A stretch of DNA of 64,000 nt from a virus. Position 1 is the first letter of the stretch. Each line of letters begins with the position of its first letter. The stretch lies in IMG/VR virus record IMGVR_UViG_3300037961_006825, positions 1-64,000 of that record; one strand, written 5' to 3'. The translations under genes were made by a program, and so were the position numbers. Below, in pieces: positions 33,079 through 41,186 of the stretch. The notes under the pieces were generated by a model. It was given only the letters and a program-made list of their open reading frames with translations, was not told where the DNA came from and ran no database searches.

Positions 33079-34332
33079 ATGTGTGGTTTTGTTTGTACAA
33101 ATAAAGATTTAGAATATAGTAAATCGAATAAAAAAATTAAATCTAGAGGTCCTGATTTTACTAATTCAGTAAAGCTAGATAAGTTTAATATTGTTCATAA
33201 CCTTCTTGATATATCAGGATTAAAAATATTACAACCTATTACAAAAGATAATATAACTATTTTCTTTAATGGGGAAATATATGAACCGTATAATGAAGTA
33301 GAAAGTAAAACTATAATTCCTTTATATAAAGAATATGGAGAAAAGTTTATAGAAAAAATAAACGGTGAATATGCTTTAGTAATTATAGATCATTCAAAAC
33401 AGTTAATTTTAGCTTATAGTGATATTTTTGCAACTAAACCATTATTTTATTCAGTAAATGGAGATGATATTGGTATTAGCTCTTATAAATCTGAATTAGA
33501 TATATTAAAATTTAAAGAAATAAAAAGAATTAAACCATCCACTTACGTTAAAATAAATTTAAAAAATAATGAATATAGCGAATCTATTCATAGTAATTTC
33601 AATTTAGAAGAAAAAAATAACTCATATGATTCATGTATAGATGCTTTAAGTAATGCATTTAAAATAAGATGTAATAAACCAGCTGGCGTTGGGTTGAGCT
33701 CAGGACACGATTCAGGTGGCATATTAAAGTGGTCAGTTAATAATAAAAATAAAAATAGTTTCTTTTTTGTAGAAACTGATAATGAAGATTTATCTGTAAT
33801 GCAAGAAAGGTATAAAATTTGTGAAAATAATAAACTACCTTTACATTTAATTGATTATAAAAAAAATCTTACTTTAAATGAAATAATGGAACATAAACTT
33901 CTTGAACTAAAAATGGAAGAATATGAATTATTTAAAAATGAAGTTTCAACTACTTTAATATCTAAATTGCTAAGAACTGTAAAAGCTAAAAAATTAAATG
34001 TTTTTATATCCGGTCAAGGTAGTGATGAGATTTTATCTAATTATAAATCAGGACCTTTTGTAAAAAATTTACAAAAACAATTTCCATGGAAAAATTTTTA
34101 TGAAGGTGCTAATAGACATTTTATAGATCAATTAGAATATATTGGTGGATGTTATGGTATTGAAACACGCTACCCATATTTAGATAAAAACTTTGTTCAA
34201 GAATTTTTATGGCTTTCAAAAGAAAAAAAGAATGAAAAATATAAAAACGTTTTATCAGAATATTTAAATGATTTATCAGTTAGTGATATCAAGTATGGTT
34301 TTAGAATAAATAATATTAATGCAAACGTTTGA
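33079..34332 (+). CDS. asnB: Asparagine synthetase B-like (glutamine-hydrolysing)
   Basis: 417 residues. Class II glutamine amidotransferase with catalytic Cys2 (MCGF), RGPD and FFNGEIYE, then an Asn_synthase domain with the PP-loop GLSSGHDSGG, SGQGSDEI and RYPYLDKNFVQEFL. Shorter than E. coli AsnB (554), and the PP-loop differs slightly from SGGxDS. I considered a Gat-QueC fusion and rejected it because of the GxGSDE and YPYLD motifs. Might amidate a carboxylate other than aspartate. Confidence 0.87.
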   Translation: MCGFVCTNKDLEYSKSNKKIKSRGPDFTNSVKLDKFNIVHNLLDISGLKILQPITKDNITIFFNGEIYEPYNEVESKTIIPLYKEYGEKFIEKINGEYALVIIDHSKQLILAYSDIFATKPLFYSVNGDDIGISSYKSELDILKFKEIKRIKPSTYVKINLKNNEYSESIHSNFNLEEKNNSYDSCIDALSNAFKIRCNKPAGVGLSSGHDSGGILKWSVNNKNKNSFFFVETDNEDLSVMQERYKICENNKLPLHLIDYKKNLTLNEIMEHKLLELKMEEYELFKNEVSTTLISKLLRTVKAKKLNVFISGQGSDEILSNYKSGPFVKNLQKQFPWKNFYEGANRHFIDQLEYIGGCYGIETRYPYLDKNFVQEFLWLSKEKKNEKYKNVLSEYLNDLSVSDIKYGFRINNINANV

Positions 34333-34837
34333 AGAATATTATAATGAACAAATGCTTAATGAAGGAAAAATAGGTAAAGCATTAGCGACAGGGGCGTTAG
34401 CTGCGAGTATGATGGCTGGTACAGCTCAAGGTGCTATTTTTAATAATAATCCGGGCAACATAAGAAGTTCACCGACTCAATGGAATGGTGAAATAACTAA
34501 ACCTGGAGAAGCATTTGAAAGATTCGAATCTATGCCATATGGTATTAGAGCGTCAGCAAGAATTCTTAGAACTTATGGTAGTAAATATAATATAAAAACT
34601 ATTAATCAGATAATTGATAGATATGCACCACCAGAAGATAATAACCCTAATAATGCTAATTATGCACGTCATGTATCCAATGGTTCAGGGTTTGGTGTTG
34701 ATGAAGAAATTAACTTAAACGATCCAGCAGTTTTAATGAAATTAATGAGACCTATCTTTGAATTTGAAAATGGTAGAAAAGAAGCTGATAAAATATCAGA
34801 TGAAGATATTCAAAAAGGTGTCAAGATGGCATTTTAA
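34319..34837 (+). CDS. Lysozyme-like (structural protein P5-type) with possible capsid-targeting leader
   Basis: 172 residues. Core IFNNNPGNIRSS...YGIRASARILRTY...INQIIDRYAPPEDNN...NYARHV matches a phage domain often annotated structural protein P5, with lytic-transglycosylase-like character. The N-terminus MQTFEEYYNEQMLNEG strongly resembles T4 capsid-targeting sequences, with LNE-G fitting the gp21 cleavage rule, so this may be an internal, DNA-ejected peptidoglycan enzyme. A hydrophobic Ala/Met/Gly segment (22-40) follows. Start overlaps asnB by 14 bases. Confidence 0.78.
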   Translation: MQTFEEYYNEQMLNEGKIGKALATGALAASMMAGTAQGAIFNNNPGNIRSSPTQWNGEITKPGEAFERFESMPYGIRASARILRTYGSKYNIKTINQIIDRYAPPEDNNPNNANYARHVSNGSGFGVDEEINLNDPAVLMKLMRPIFEFENGRKEADKISDEDIQKGVKMAF

Positions 34838-35024
34838 TTTTTAAGGTTTTAACTTTACCTTTTCTTTGACCTTTGAATCCCCTAACTACTTTTGAATTAC
34901 TTGGTTTACCTAATTGATCATTTTGGTTTGTAAACTTACCAGGTAAAACTTTGCTACGTTTATTAGTATCTACTGGAGCTTTGAAATCTTCTAAAAACTT
35001 ATCAACTAAACCATTGAATTTCAT
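34821..35024 (-). CDS. Small basic protein
   Basis: 67 residues, very Lys/Arg-rich C-terminal half (RGFKGQRKGKVKTLKIK), no known domain. Supported by a perfect late box TATAAATA 7 bases upstream. Possibly virion-internal or DNA-binding; unknown. Confidence 0.6.
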   Translation of the reverse strand: MKFNGLVDKFLEDFKAPVDTNKRSKVLPGKFTNQNDQLGKPSNSKVVRGFKGQRKGKVKTLKIKMPS

Positions 35025-35041
35025 ATATAATTATTTATAAT
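35014..35041 (+). promoter_or_regulatory. Host-type promoter
   Basis: TTGAAT (35014-35019), 16 bases, TATAAT (35036-35041), 6 bases to ATG 35048. Its -10 overlaps the minus-strand late box at 35032-35039. Confidence 0.78.
35032..35039 (-). promoter_or_regulatory. Late promoter TATAAATA
   Basis: Minus-strand late box 7 bases before ATG 35024, overlapping the plus-strand early -10 box. Confidence 0.7.
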
Positions 35042-35047
35042 AGATAT

Positions 35048-35404
35048 ATGCGAAAATCTTTAAAGCTGAAATGTATAGTAACTGGAAAGGATAGTTTATT
35101 TTCCGGAGACTATCTTAAGAAAAAAATCGAAGAGTATGGTGATGTTGAATCATTAGAAAAATTATATGTAAGTAGAGACGTTAAAACGTTATTAAGAAGA
35201 GGTTATGGAATAAATGAAATAAGAAATATTCTTAATGTTAGTGAAGACGTAAACTTACCTGATAAAAATATTATTGATGAAGTTGAAAGTAAATTTAAAA
35301 TATCTGGTTTAAAATTACCAACATTTAACGATAATCTTTCCGGCTTTACATATAATAAGTCAGATAAAGAAGTTGAAAACTTTATAAATAATCATATAAT
35401 ATAA
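35048..35404 (+). CDS. Hypothetical protein
   Basis: 118 residues. Start RKSLKLKCIVTGKDSLFSGDYLKKKIEEYG and middle YVSRDVKTLLRRGYGINEIRNIL recall a conserved small protein of marine T4-like phages of unknown function; only one Cys of a possible zinc knuckle is present. Early promoter, first gene of an operon leading to nrdA. Confidence 0.68.
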   Translation: MRKSLKLKCIVTGKDSLFSGDYLKKKIEEYGDVESLEKLYVSRDVKTLLRRGYGINEIRNILNVSEDVNLPDKNIIDEVESKFKISGLKLPTFNDNLSGFTYNKSDKEVENFINNHII

Positions 35405-35406
35405 TT

Positions 35407-35628
35407 ATGAATTTCAACGTACGTATAGATGGAAGCAAGTTAATTATCTTTAATGTAGTTAACGGTGCTATACATAAAGTAATAAGCTTACCTACAGGAG
35501 CTACATATAGTGGTCCTATAGTATCAGGAGATGTAGCAACAGTTAGTATACATTACAAAAACGGTACTAACAGATCTAGAACATATAATTTAAAGACAGG
35601 ATCACTTAAGAGTGATATAGGAATGTAA
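35407..35628 (+). CDS. Hypothetical beta-rich protein
   Basis: 73 residues, repeated beta-strand pattern (FNVRIDGSKLIIFNVVNG, ATVSIHYKNG), probably a small beta-barrel or sandwich. No function suggested. Chained to neighbours by a one-base overlap. Confidence 0.6.
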   Translation: MNFNVRIDGSKLIIFNVVNGAIHKVISLPTGATYSGPIVSGDVATVSIHYKNGTNRSRTYNLKTGSLKSDIGM

Positions 35629-36140
35629 TGATAGATATTGCGTTAGTAGACGACCCTGTTGATATGGATAAATTTAAATTAAGAAGCATAGAAAAAGCTT
35701 CTTTATTCCTTGGATTTATTATTAAAAATAAATATGATGAAGAAAGATTATCTATTAATGAAATTTATAGTCCTGAAAAATTTAGTATTGGATATAAAGA
35801 AAATGATAATATAAAATTACTACCTCTCTATGGTATTTTTGTTAGTCTTAATGATCTTAGTAATAAGTTAAGTAAGTTAATTATACGGCAGGAGAGATAT
35901 GAGAGCGTAATGAATCTTAACATGTTTACCAATTTATTAGAAGAGTTTAATTTATCATGTAATGATAGTTATTGTCATTTTTATAAAGGTATTTACCCTA
36001 TTGATAATAAGCATTTTGATAAGTTAACTGATGATAGAATAGGTAATGATAAACGCATATTTCAACATATGCTTGGTCTAAATGAAAATAAATTCGATTT
36101 TCAAAAGTTTGGTAGCTTAAAACTACTACTTCTAACATAA
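35628..36140 (+). CDS. Hypothetical protein upstream of nrdA
   Basis: 170 residues, mixed alpha/beta, no recognised domain or membrane segment. Ends 9 bases before nrdA. Confidence 0.65.
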   Translation: MIDIALVDDPVDMDKFKLRSIEKASLFLGFIIKNKYDEERLSINEIYSPEKFSIGYKENDNIKLLPLYGIFVSLNDLSNKLSKLIIRQERYESVMNLNMFTNLLEEFNLSCNDSYCHFYKGIYPIDNKHFDKLTDDRIGNDKRIFQHMLGLNENKFDFQKFGSLKLLLLT

Positions 36141-36149
36141 TTATTATAT

Positions 36150-38408
36150 ATGAACGTATTGAAGAGAAATGGTGAACTTGTCCCTTATGATGTTGATAAA
36201 ATTCATAAGTCAGTAAATTGGGCAATAGGTGATATAAAAGGCGTAACTGCATCTGATATAGAGATTAATGCTAATCTTCAGAAAAGAGATGGTATGACGT
36301 CGACTGAAATACATAACGTATTAATTGATTCTGCAGCTAATCTAATATCTCTAGATAGTCCTAACTATCAATATGTTGCAAGTAGATTACTATCTGCTCA
36401 GTTACGCAAGGATGTATGGGGTGGAAAAAATCCTCCTAAGCTTTTAGATTTTATTAATAAAAATGTTCATGAATATGATGTATATGATGAAGATATTTTA
36501 ATGTTATATACTGATGATGAAGTTAATAAGTTAGATGAATACATTGATCATGAAAGAGATAATAATTTTACATATGCTGGTATGCGTCAATTGTGTGATA
36601 AATACCTTATTCAAGATAGAGAATCTGGTAAGATATATGAAACTCCTCAGTTTGCATATATGATTATTGCAATGGTATGCTTCGGTAAATATACTAATTC
36701 AGTTAGAATGAATTACGTAAAAAGAGCATATGATTATTTTTCTAAGTTCAAAATTAATATACCAACTCCTCTAATGGCAGGGGTTAGAAGTAAAATTAAG
36801 CAATATGCTTCATGTTGTCTTATTGACGTTGATGATACTCTACCTTCTATATTTTCTTCTTCTACTGCTGCAGGGTATGCAACAGGTTCAAGATATGGTA
36901 TTGGTTTAAATATGGGTCGTATCAGACCTTTAAACTCTCCAATAAGAAACGGTGAAGTTATTCATACCGGAGTTATTCCTTTTCTTAAGTTAATGGAATC
37001 TACGGTAAAGTCTTGTCATCAGAATGGCATTAGAGGGGGTTCAGCTACTGTTAACTTTCCTTTCTGGCATTATGAAGTCGAAGATATTATGGTATTAAAA
37101 AATAATTCAGGTACTGATGATAATAGAGTTCGTAAGTTAGACTATTGCATACAGTTCAGTGAATTATTTTATAAACGATTCTTAAAAAATGAAGATATAA
37201 CTCTATTTTCTCCATATGAAGCAAAAGATCTTTATGATGCTTTTGGTCATGAAAACTTTGATGAACTATATGAGCAGTACGAAAGAAAGACTAGTTTAAA
37301 ATTTAAAAAGACAGTTAAAGCAAGACAGCTTATGTCTTTATTTGTTAAAGAGAGAGTTGAAACGGGTAGAATATATTACATGAATATAGATCATTGTAAC
37401 CAAAGATCAGCTTGGGATACAGATGTTAAAATGACTAATTTATGTGTTGAAGTATTGCATCCAACTAAACCAATGCAACATGTTGATGATAATGATGCTG
37501 AAATTGGTATTTGTATTTTATCTGCTATTAATGTATTAGAGATACAATCTGATGCAGAAATGGAAAAGGTATGTGATGTGATTGTTAGATTATTAGATCA
37601 ACTTATTGACTATCAAGATTACTTTTTACCAGCTGCTAAAAACTTTACCCGAAACAGAAGATCATTAGGAGTTGGTATAACTAACTTTGCAGCTTATCTT
37701 GCTAAGAACGGTGCAAAATATGATGATGAAGAAGCACCGAACATTGCAAGTAACTTAATGGAAAAAGTTCAATACTATTTGCTTCTATCTTCAAATACTT
37801 TAGCAAAAGAAAAAGGTAAATGTCCTAAGTTTCATGAAACAAAATATAGTAAAGGATGGTTACCTCACGATACATATAAAACTGAATTAGATGAATTTGT
37901 AACTGTTAAACCATATATGGATTGGGAATATTTAAGAGAACAAATTAAAGAGCATGGGTTGAGACATAGTACTGTATCAGCTATTATGCCTTGTGAGAGT
38001 TCATCTGTCATACAGAGTTCAACTAATGGTATAGAACCAATTAGGAATTATATTACCTATAAGAAATCTAAAGCTCGTACGTTGCCTGTAATTGTACCTA
38101 ATTATCATCATTATAAGAATAAGTATACTTTAGCTTATGATATGGAAGACAATCAAGGTTTAATTAAAGTAGTTGCTGCTTTACAGAAATGGGTTGATAT
38201 GAGTATTAGTGCGAATCTTTATTATAATTATGCTCATTATGAAGGTGGAGCATTGCCTGATGCAAAAGTTATTAAAGAGCTTTTACTATCATATAAGCTT
38301 GGTTGGAGAACTGGATATTATCTCAATACTGATGATGGAGATAAACAAAGTAGTGCTGAAGAAATAAACGAAGAAGAAGGATGCGAATCAGGGGCATGCG
38401 CATTATAA
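36150..38408 (+). CDS. nrdA: Ribonucleotide reductase alpha subunit (class Ia)
   Basis: 752 residues. ATP-cone at the N-terminus (VLKRNGELVPYDVDKIHKSVNWA), catalytic-barrel motifs SCCLIDVDD, RGGSATVNFPFWH, NLCVEVLHPT and MPCESSSVIQSSTNGIEP, and the C-terminal redox tail CESGAC. Reduces ribonucleotides to deoxyribonucleotides for phage DNA. Full length (E. coli 761), no intein. The stop codon TAA is part of the late box that precedes the ferredoxin gene. Confidence 0.97.
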   Translation: MNVLKRNGELVPYDVDKIHKSVNWAIGDIKGVTASDIEINANLQKRDGMTSTEIHNVLIDSAANLISLDSPNYQYVASRLLSAQLRKDVWGGKNPPKLLDFINKNVHEYDVYDEDILMLYTDDEVNKLDEYIDHERDNNFTYAGMRQLCDKYLIQDRESGKIYETPQFAYMIIAMVCFGKYTNSVRMNYVKRAYDYFSKFKINIPTPLMAGVRSKIKQYASCCLIDVDDTLPSIFSSSTAAGYATGSRYGIGLNMGRIRPLNSPIRNGEVIHTGVIPFLKLMESTVKSCHQNGIRGGSATVNFPFWHYEVEDIMVLKNNSGTDDNRVRKLDYCIQFSELFYKRFLKNEDITLFSPYEAKDLYDAFGHENFDELYEQYERKTSLKFKKTVKARQLMSLFVKERVETGRIYYMNIDHCNQRSAWDTDVKMTNLCVEVLHPTKPMQHVDDNDAEIGICILSAINVLEIQSDAEMEKVCDVIVRLLDQLIDYQDYFLPAAKNFTRNRRSLGVGITNFAAYLAKNGAKYDDEEAPNIASNLMEKVQYYLLLSSNTLAKEKGKCPKFHETKYSKGWLPHDTYKTELDEFVTVKPYMDWEYLREQIKEHGLRHSTVSAIMPCESSSVIQSSTNGIEPIRNYITYKKSKARTLPVIVPNYHHYKNKYTLAYDMEDNQGLIKVVAALQKWVDMSISANLYYNYAHYEGGALPDAKVIKELLLSYKLGWRTGYYLNTDDGDKQSSAEEINEEEGCESGACAL

Positions 38409-38411
38409 ATA
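38404..38411 (+). promoter_or_regulatory. Late promoter TATAAATA overlapping the nrdA stop
   Basis: Perfect late box containing the nrdA TAA stop, 7 bases before ferredoxin ATG 38419. Confidence 0.65.
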
Positions 38412-38418
38412 CTTAAAG

Positions 38419-38649
38419 ATGGCTGATAAAGAAGAGAAACAGCCAGAGAATGTTCCTGGCAAATTCTACGTTGATGAACAATGTATAGATTGCGACATGT
38501 GTAGAGATCATGCCCCGGAGTTTTTTATGCGCAGTGATGATGGAGGTTATTCTTACGTTTATAATCAACCTAAAAATGATAATGAAATCGAATTATGTGA
38601 AGAAGCTTTGCAAGATTGCCCTGTAGAAGCAATAGGAAATGATGGATAA
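38419..38649 (+). CDS. Single-cluster ferredoxin
   Basis: 76 residues. Cluster ligands CIDCDMC at the N-terminal side and CPVEAIG at the C-terminal side give one [4Fe-4S] or [3Fe-4S] cluster. Acidic, cytoplasmic. Its place between nrdA and nrdB suggests electron supply to, or radical maintenance of, the ribonucleotide reductase, as YfaE-type ferredoxins do for class Ia enzymes; that analogy is inference, since YfaE is a [2Fe-2S] protein. Confidence 0.9.
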   Translation: MADKEEKQPENVPGKFYVDEQCIDCDMCRDHAPEFFMRSDDGGYSYVYNQPKNDNEIELCEEALQDCPVEAIGNDG

Positions 38650-38667
38650 TTTTTTAACTAAAGCTAT

Positions 38668-38675
38668 AATAAATA
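38668..38675 (+). promoter_or_regulatory. Promoter region of nrdB (AATAAATA / TATAAT overlap)
   Basis: AATAAATA (38668-38675) is 7 bases from ATG 38683. An overlapping TATAAT (38665-38670) is 12 bases away. Either or both may be used. Confidence 0.45.
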
Positions 38676-38682
38676 AAGTAAT

Positions 38683-39744
38683 ATGGAGACTGTATTGAAC
38701 ACAAAAAATGTAGACACAACTAAACAACCAATGTTTTTAGGAGAAGATCTAGCTCTGCAAAGATATGATAGATTTAAATATCCTAAATTTTTCGATCTAT
38801 GGAGAAAGCAAGAGGAATTTCATTGGTTACCAGAAGAAGTTTCATTAACTAAAGATCGTAACGATTATGAGAATTTAACTGAAACTGAGAAATTTATCTT
38901 TAATAGTAACTTAAGATGGCAAACTATGACTGATAGTATGTTATCAAGAAGTATTCATAATATTAAAAATTATGTATCGAACCCTGAATTAGAAATTTGT
39001 ATGACCACATGGGCTAGATTTGAAACTATTCATAGTTACTCATATACATATTTGTTGCAAAATATTACAAAAGACGCTACTGCTTTTTTTGATAGTATTT
39101 TAGAAGATAAAAATATTGTTACTAGAGCAACTGAAATTAGTTCTGCTTATAATAAACTTTTAGGAGATGATAGTAATGATATTAAACAAAAAATATTCAA
39201 TGCAGTATTATCAACTCAAATTACTGAAGGTTTAGCTTTTTACGTTTCATTCGCATGTTCATACTTTTTCGGATATAAAGGTAAAATGGAAGGTAATGCT
39301 AAAATTATTGGATTAATTGCACGTGATGAAAACTTACATGCTGCTATTACTCAAAATATTATTAAGAACTGGCGTCAAAATGAAGATGAAGGTTTTTCTA
39401 AAATCTTAAAAGATAATGAACAAAAGGTTTATGATATGTATGGGTTAGCTGTAGAGAATGAAAAGAAATGGGCTGAATATTTATTTTCACAAGGTTCATT
39501 ATTAGGTCTAAATGCAGATATGCTAAACGGTTACATTGAATGGTTAGCTAATAATAGACTTAAATCTTTAGGATATGATAAAATATTCGATGCACCTACC
39601 AATCCGATCGGCGGTTGGTTAAATAGTTTTTCAGATAGTTCTAAAGTTCAAGTAGCACCGCAAGAAACTGAAATAAGTTCTTATAAGATAGGTGCGAGAG
39701 ATACTGAAATAAGTGAATCAGAATTTGAAGATTTTGATCTATAA
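38683..39744 (+). CDS. nrdB: Ribonucleotide reductase beta subunit (class Ia)
   Basis: 353 residues. Diiron and radical residues visible: WARFETIHSYSYTYLLQ (Glu, His and the radical Tyr in E-x2-H-x3-Y spacing) and the second set EGLAFYVSFACSYFF and ARDENLHAAITQ. The C-terminal SEFEDFDL is the type of tail that docks into NrdA. Supplies the tyrosyl radical for NrdA. Confidence 0.96.
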   Translation: METVLNTKNVDTTKQPMFLGEDLALQRYDRFKYPKFFDLWRKQEEFHWLPEEVSLTKDRNDYENLTETEKFIFNSNLRWQTMTDSMLSRSIHNIKNYVSNPELEICMTTWARFETIHSYSYTYLLQNITKDATAFFDSILEDKNIVTRATEISSAYNKLLGDDSNDIKQKIFNAVLSTQITEGLAFYVSFACSYFFGYKGKMEGNAKIIGLIARDENLHAAITQNIIKNWRQNEDEGFSKILKDNEQKVYDMYGLAVENEKKWAEYLFSQGSLLGLNADMLNGYIEWLANNRLKSLGYDKIFDAPTNPIGGWLNSFSDSSKVQVAPQETEISSYKIGARDTEISESEFEDFDL

Positions 39745-39745
39745 C

Positions 39746-39773
39746 TTGACTTGTATTAAATAGACTATATAAT
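39746..39773 (+). promoter_or_regulatory. Strong host-type promoter
   Basis: TTGACT (39746-39751), 16 bases, TATAAT (39768-39773). The ATG at 39776 is only 2 bases away and probably upstream of the start point; ATG 39782 is 8 bases away and fits better. Confidence 0.82.
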
Positions 39774-39781
39774 TTATGACT

Positions 39782-40528
39782 ATGAATAAAAAATACATCA
39801 TCATTGGAGCATTGGTTGCTATCGTTGCATTTTTTACAATGTGCGGTAAAGCTGAAGCTCAAGAAGTAAAACAAGAGAAGACATGGAGTGTCAATACTGA
39901 AGTAGGTTATTACGAATCAAGAATCTCCGGAGGATTGGTTGGAGCAGAAGATGCCCCGTACGTAAAAGCTTCTACGAAAATTGGCGATTTTTATGGCTTA
40001 TCGCTCGTAGGTGGGATCGAATATGTTGATGATCCTGATGCTTACGAATTGCACGGTTCAATTGGAACTGTTCTAGATACACCTATCGGTGATATCGATA
40101 CAAGATTAGTTGCACATAATAAACAAGGTAGCGATGCTACATTTGAATTAGTTGGAGCTTATATTGTAAACTTATTTAGCTTTGTAGAAACAGAGTTAAG
40201 TTTAAGCGTAGAAAATGGATCAGAAGCTGTTGATACTACTTTAGATCCTATCTATACCCCTGCTGTAGTATTATCAAAGACCTTTAATACTGGTACTTTT
40301 GATCTTATTGTAGGTGGTGAATATGGACAATCATTCGGTTATGATGAAGACTATGAATACATTCATGGATTTGCAAGACTTGAAACGATTGTTAATGATG
40401 CTGCTAAGTTATTTGTTCAAGGTAATTGGATTAATAGTGATGTAGTATTCGCAGATGGAATTACTTATGCTGATGCACAACTTGATTGGGATCAATCAGT
40501 TAATGTTGGGTTAGCATTTACCTTCTAA
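39782..40528 (+). CDS. Predicted outer-membrane beta-barrel protein
   Basis: 248 residues from ATG 39782 (an upstream ATG at 39776 adds MT). Signal peptide MNKKYIIIGALVAIVAFF...AEAQ, then alternating beta-strands with aromatic girdles (WSVNTEVGYYESR, GLSLVGGIEYV, SFVETELSLSVENG, AKLFVQGNWIN), ending VNVGLAFTF with the C-terminal Phe signal of outer-membrane barrels. About 10-12 strands. Could alter host surface, block superinfection or act as a porin; no family name can be assigned. Strong promoter and a terminator make it a single-gene unit. Confidence 0.78.
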   Translation: MNKKYIIIGALVAIVAFFTMCGKAEAQEVKQEKTWSVNTEVGYYESRISGGLVGAEDAPYVKASTKIGDFYGLSLVGGIEYVDDPDAYELHGSIGTVLDTPIGDIDTRLVAHNKQGSDATFELVGAYIVNLFSFVETELSLSVENGSEAVDTTLDPIYTPAVVLSKTFNTGTFDLIVGGEYGQSFGYDEDYEYIHGFARLETIVNDAAKLFVQGNWINSDVVFADGITYADAQLDWDQSVNVGLAFTF

Positions 40529-40545
40529 TTTTATTTAGACACAAT

Positions 40546-40582
40546 GAGCCCTCTACTGAGAAATCGGCAGAGGGCTTTTTTT
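40546..40582 (+). terminator. Rho-independent terminator
   Basis: GCCCTCT (40548-40554) pairs with AGAGGGC (40569-40575), followed by seven T. Ends the outer-membrane protein transcript. Confidence 0.92.
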
Positions 40583-40585
40583 GTA

Positions 40586-40759
40586 TTACTTGCTCCAAGC
40601 AGAGCCACGGTACATACCGTGCTTTACTTCTGTAGCAGGTTTTACTTTATTCGGATCGTAAGTGTTTCCTCTGTAAGAAGCGATGCCGGGTTTCTTTGCC
40701 ACCGCTTGTTCAGAATTTTCCACTTTCGCTCCTCTATACTGCATGTATCGAGTTGCCAT
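40586..40759 (-). CDS. 57-residue YRG-repeat peptide under riboswitch control (DUF4278-like)
   Basis: Small protein with three Y-R-G motifs (MQYRGAKV, ASYRGNTYD, GMYRGSAW), resembling DUF4278-type peptides. Such short genes are the usual targets of the downstream-peptide/glnA class of RNA motifs in cyanobacteria and their phages. It has an SD (AAAAGGA, 9 bases before ATG), unlike most genes here. It is too short for a 60-residue cutoff, and the larger ORF on the opposite strand is not credible. Role probably in adjusting nitrogen or photosynthate metabolism, by analogy only. Confidence 0.78.
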   Translation of the reverse strand: MATRYMQYRGAKVENSEQAVAKKPGIASYRGNTYDPNKVKPATEVKHGMYRGSAWSK

Positions 40760-40780
40760 AGTTTATTTTCCTTTTACGGT

Positions 40781-40860
40781 GCGTTCCTTCCCCTACCCCA
40801 TATTTCTTTCATAGAACTATGTACAGAAAATAGGGTACTTCCGCCCTTTCGGGTGAACGA
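40781..40860 (-). promoter_or_regulatory. Glutamine-type riboswitch (glnA/downstream-peptide RNA)
   Basis: Read on the minus strand: CGTTCACCC, a GAAA-capped CCC/GGG hairpin, the conserved CGGAAGTA, a long stem (ACCCTATTTTCT with AGAAATATGGGGT, one bulge), then AGGGGAAGGAACGC closing P1 (CGTTC with GAACG). Order and conserved blocks match the glnA/downstream-peptide RNA family that binds L-glutamine. It lies 21 bases upstream of the YRG-peptide ATG, so glutamine would control that gene. Confidence 0.85.
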
Positions 40861-40903
40861 GTTATATATATATTTATTATTTTAATATAGTTCCTCAAGT
40901 TCT

Positions 40904-40911
40904 TATAAATA
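40904..40911 (+). promoter_or_regulatory. Late promoter TATAAATA
   Basis: Late box 8 bases before ATG 40920. Confidence 0.65.
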
Positions 40912-40919
40912 ATTTTGTT

Positions 40920-41171
40920 ATGGAAATTATACTATACACAATCGTTTGGCTTTCACTTGGAGGTTTATTTGCTACTATTTTACTAGCAAATGATCCTTAT
41001 GTTAAAGCTAAAAAAATAGCTGATATCGCTTTAGAGCGTATCGAAATATTAAAGCATAAGTGGCTTGAATCTGAAAAAGCCGGTTATGATATTGGCATAG
41101 AAAATGCTCAAAAATCATGGAAAAAAAATCATGCTAAAGACTGGCGAAAAAGCCGGAAGAAAGCTGCTTAA
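40920..41171 (+). CDS. Small membrane-anchored protein
   Basis: 83 residues. N-terminal transmembrane helix (2-24, EIILYTIVWLSLGGLFATILLA), then a basic helical cytoplasmic tail rich in Lys, Trp and Arg. No known family. Followed by a strong terminator, so transcribed alone from its late promoter. Confidence 0.65.
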   Translation: MEIILYTIVWLSLGGLFATILLANDPYVKAKKIADIALERIEILKHKWLESEKAGYDIGIENAQKSWKKNHAKDWRKSRKKAA

Positions 41172-41186
41172 TTAATTAGAAAATTC

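Noticed and set aside
33079-34332. Possible Gat-QueC fusion that would supply the missing QueC
   Set aside because: GQGSDE and RYPYLD motifs are those of asparagine synthetase, not QueC, so the QueC step remains unassigned.
40544-40885. Plus-strand ORF of 113 codons
   Set aside because: It begins inside a terminator and runs antisense through the riboswitch and the YRG-peptide gene; composition (Ser/Phe/Arg-rich) is typical of a shadow frame.
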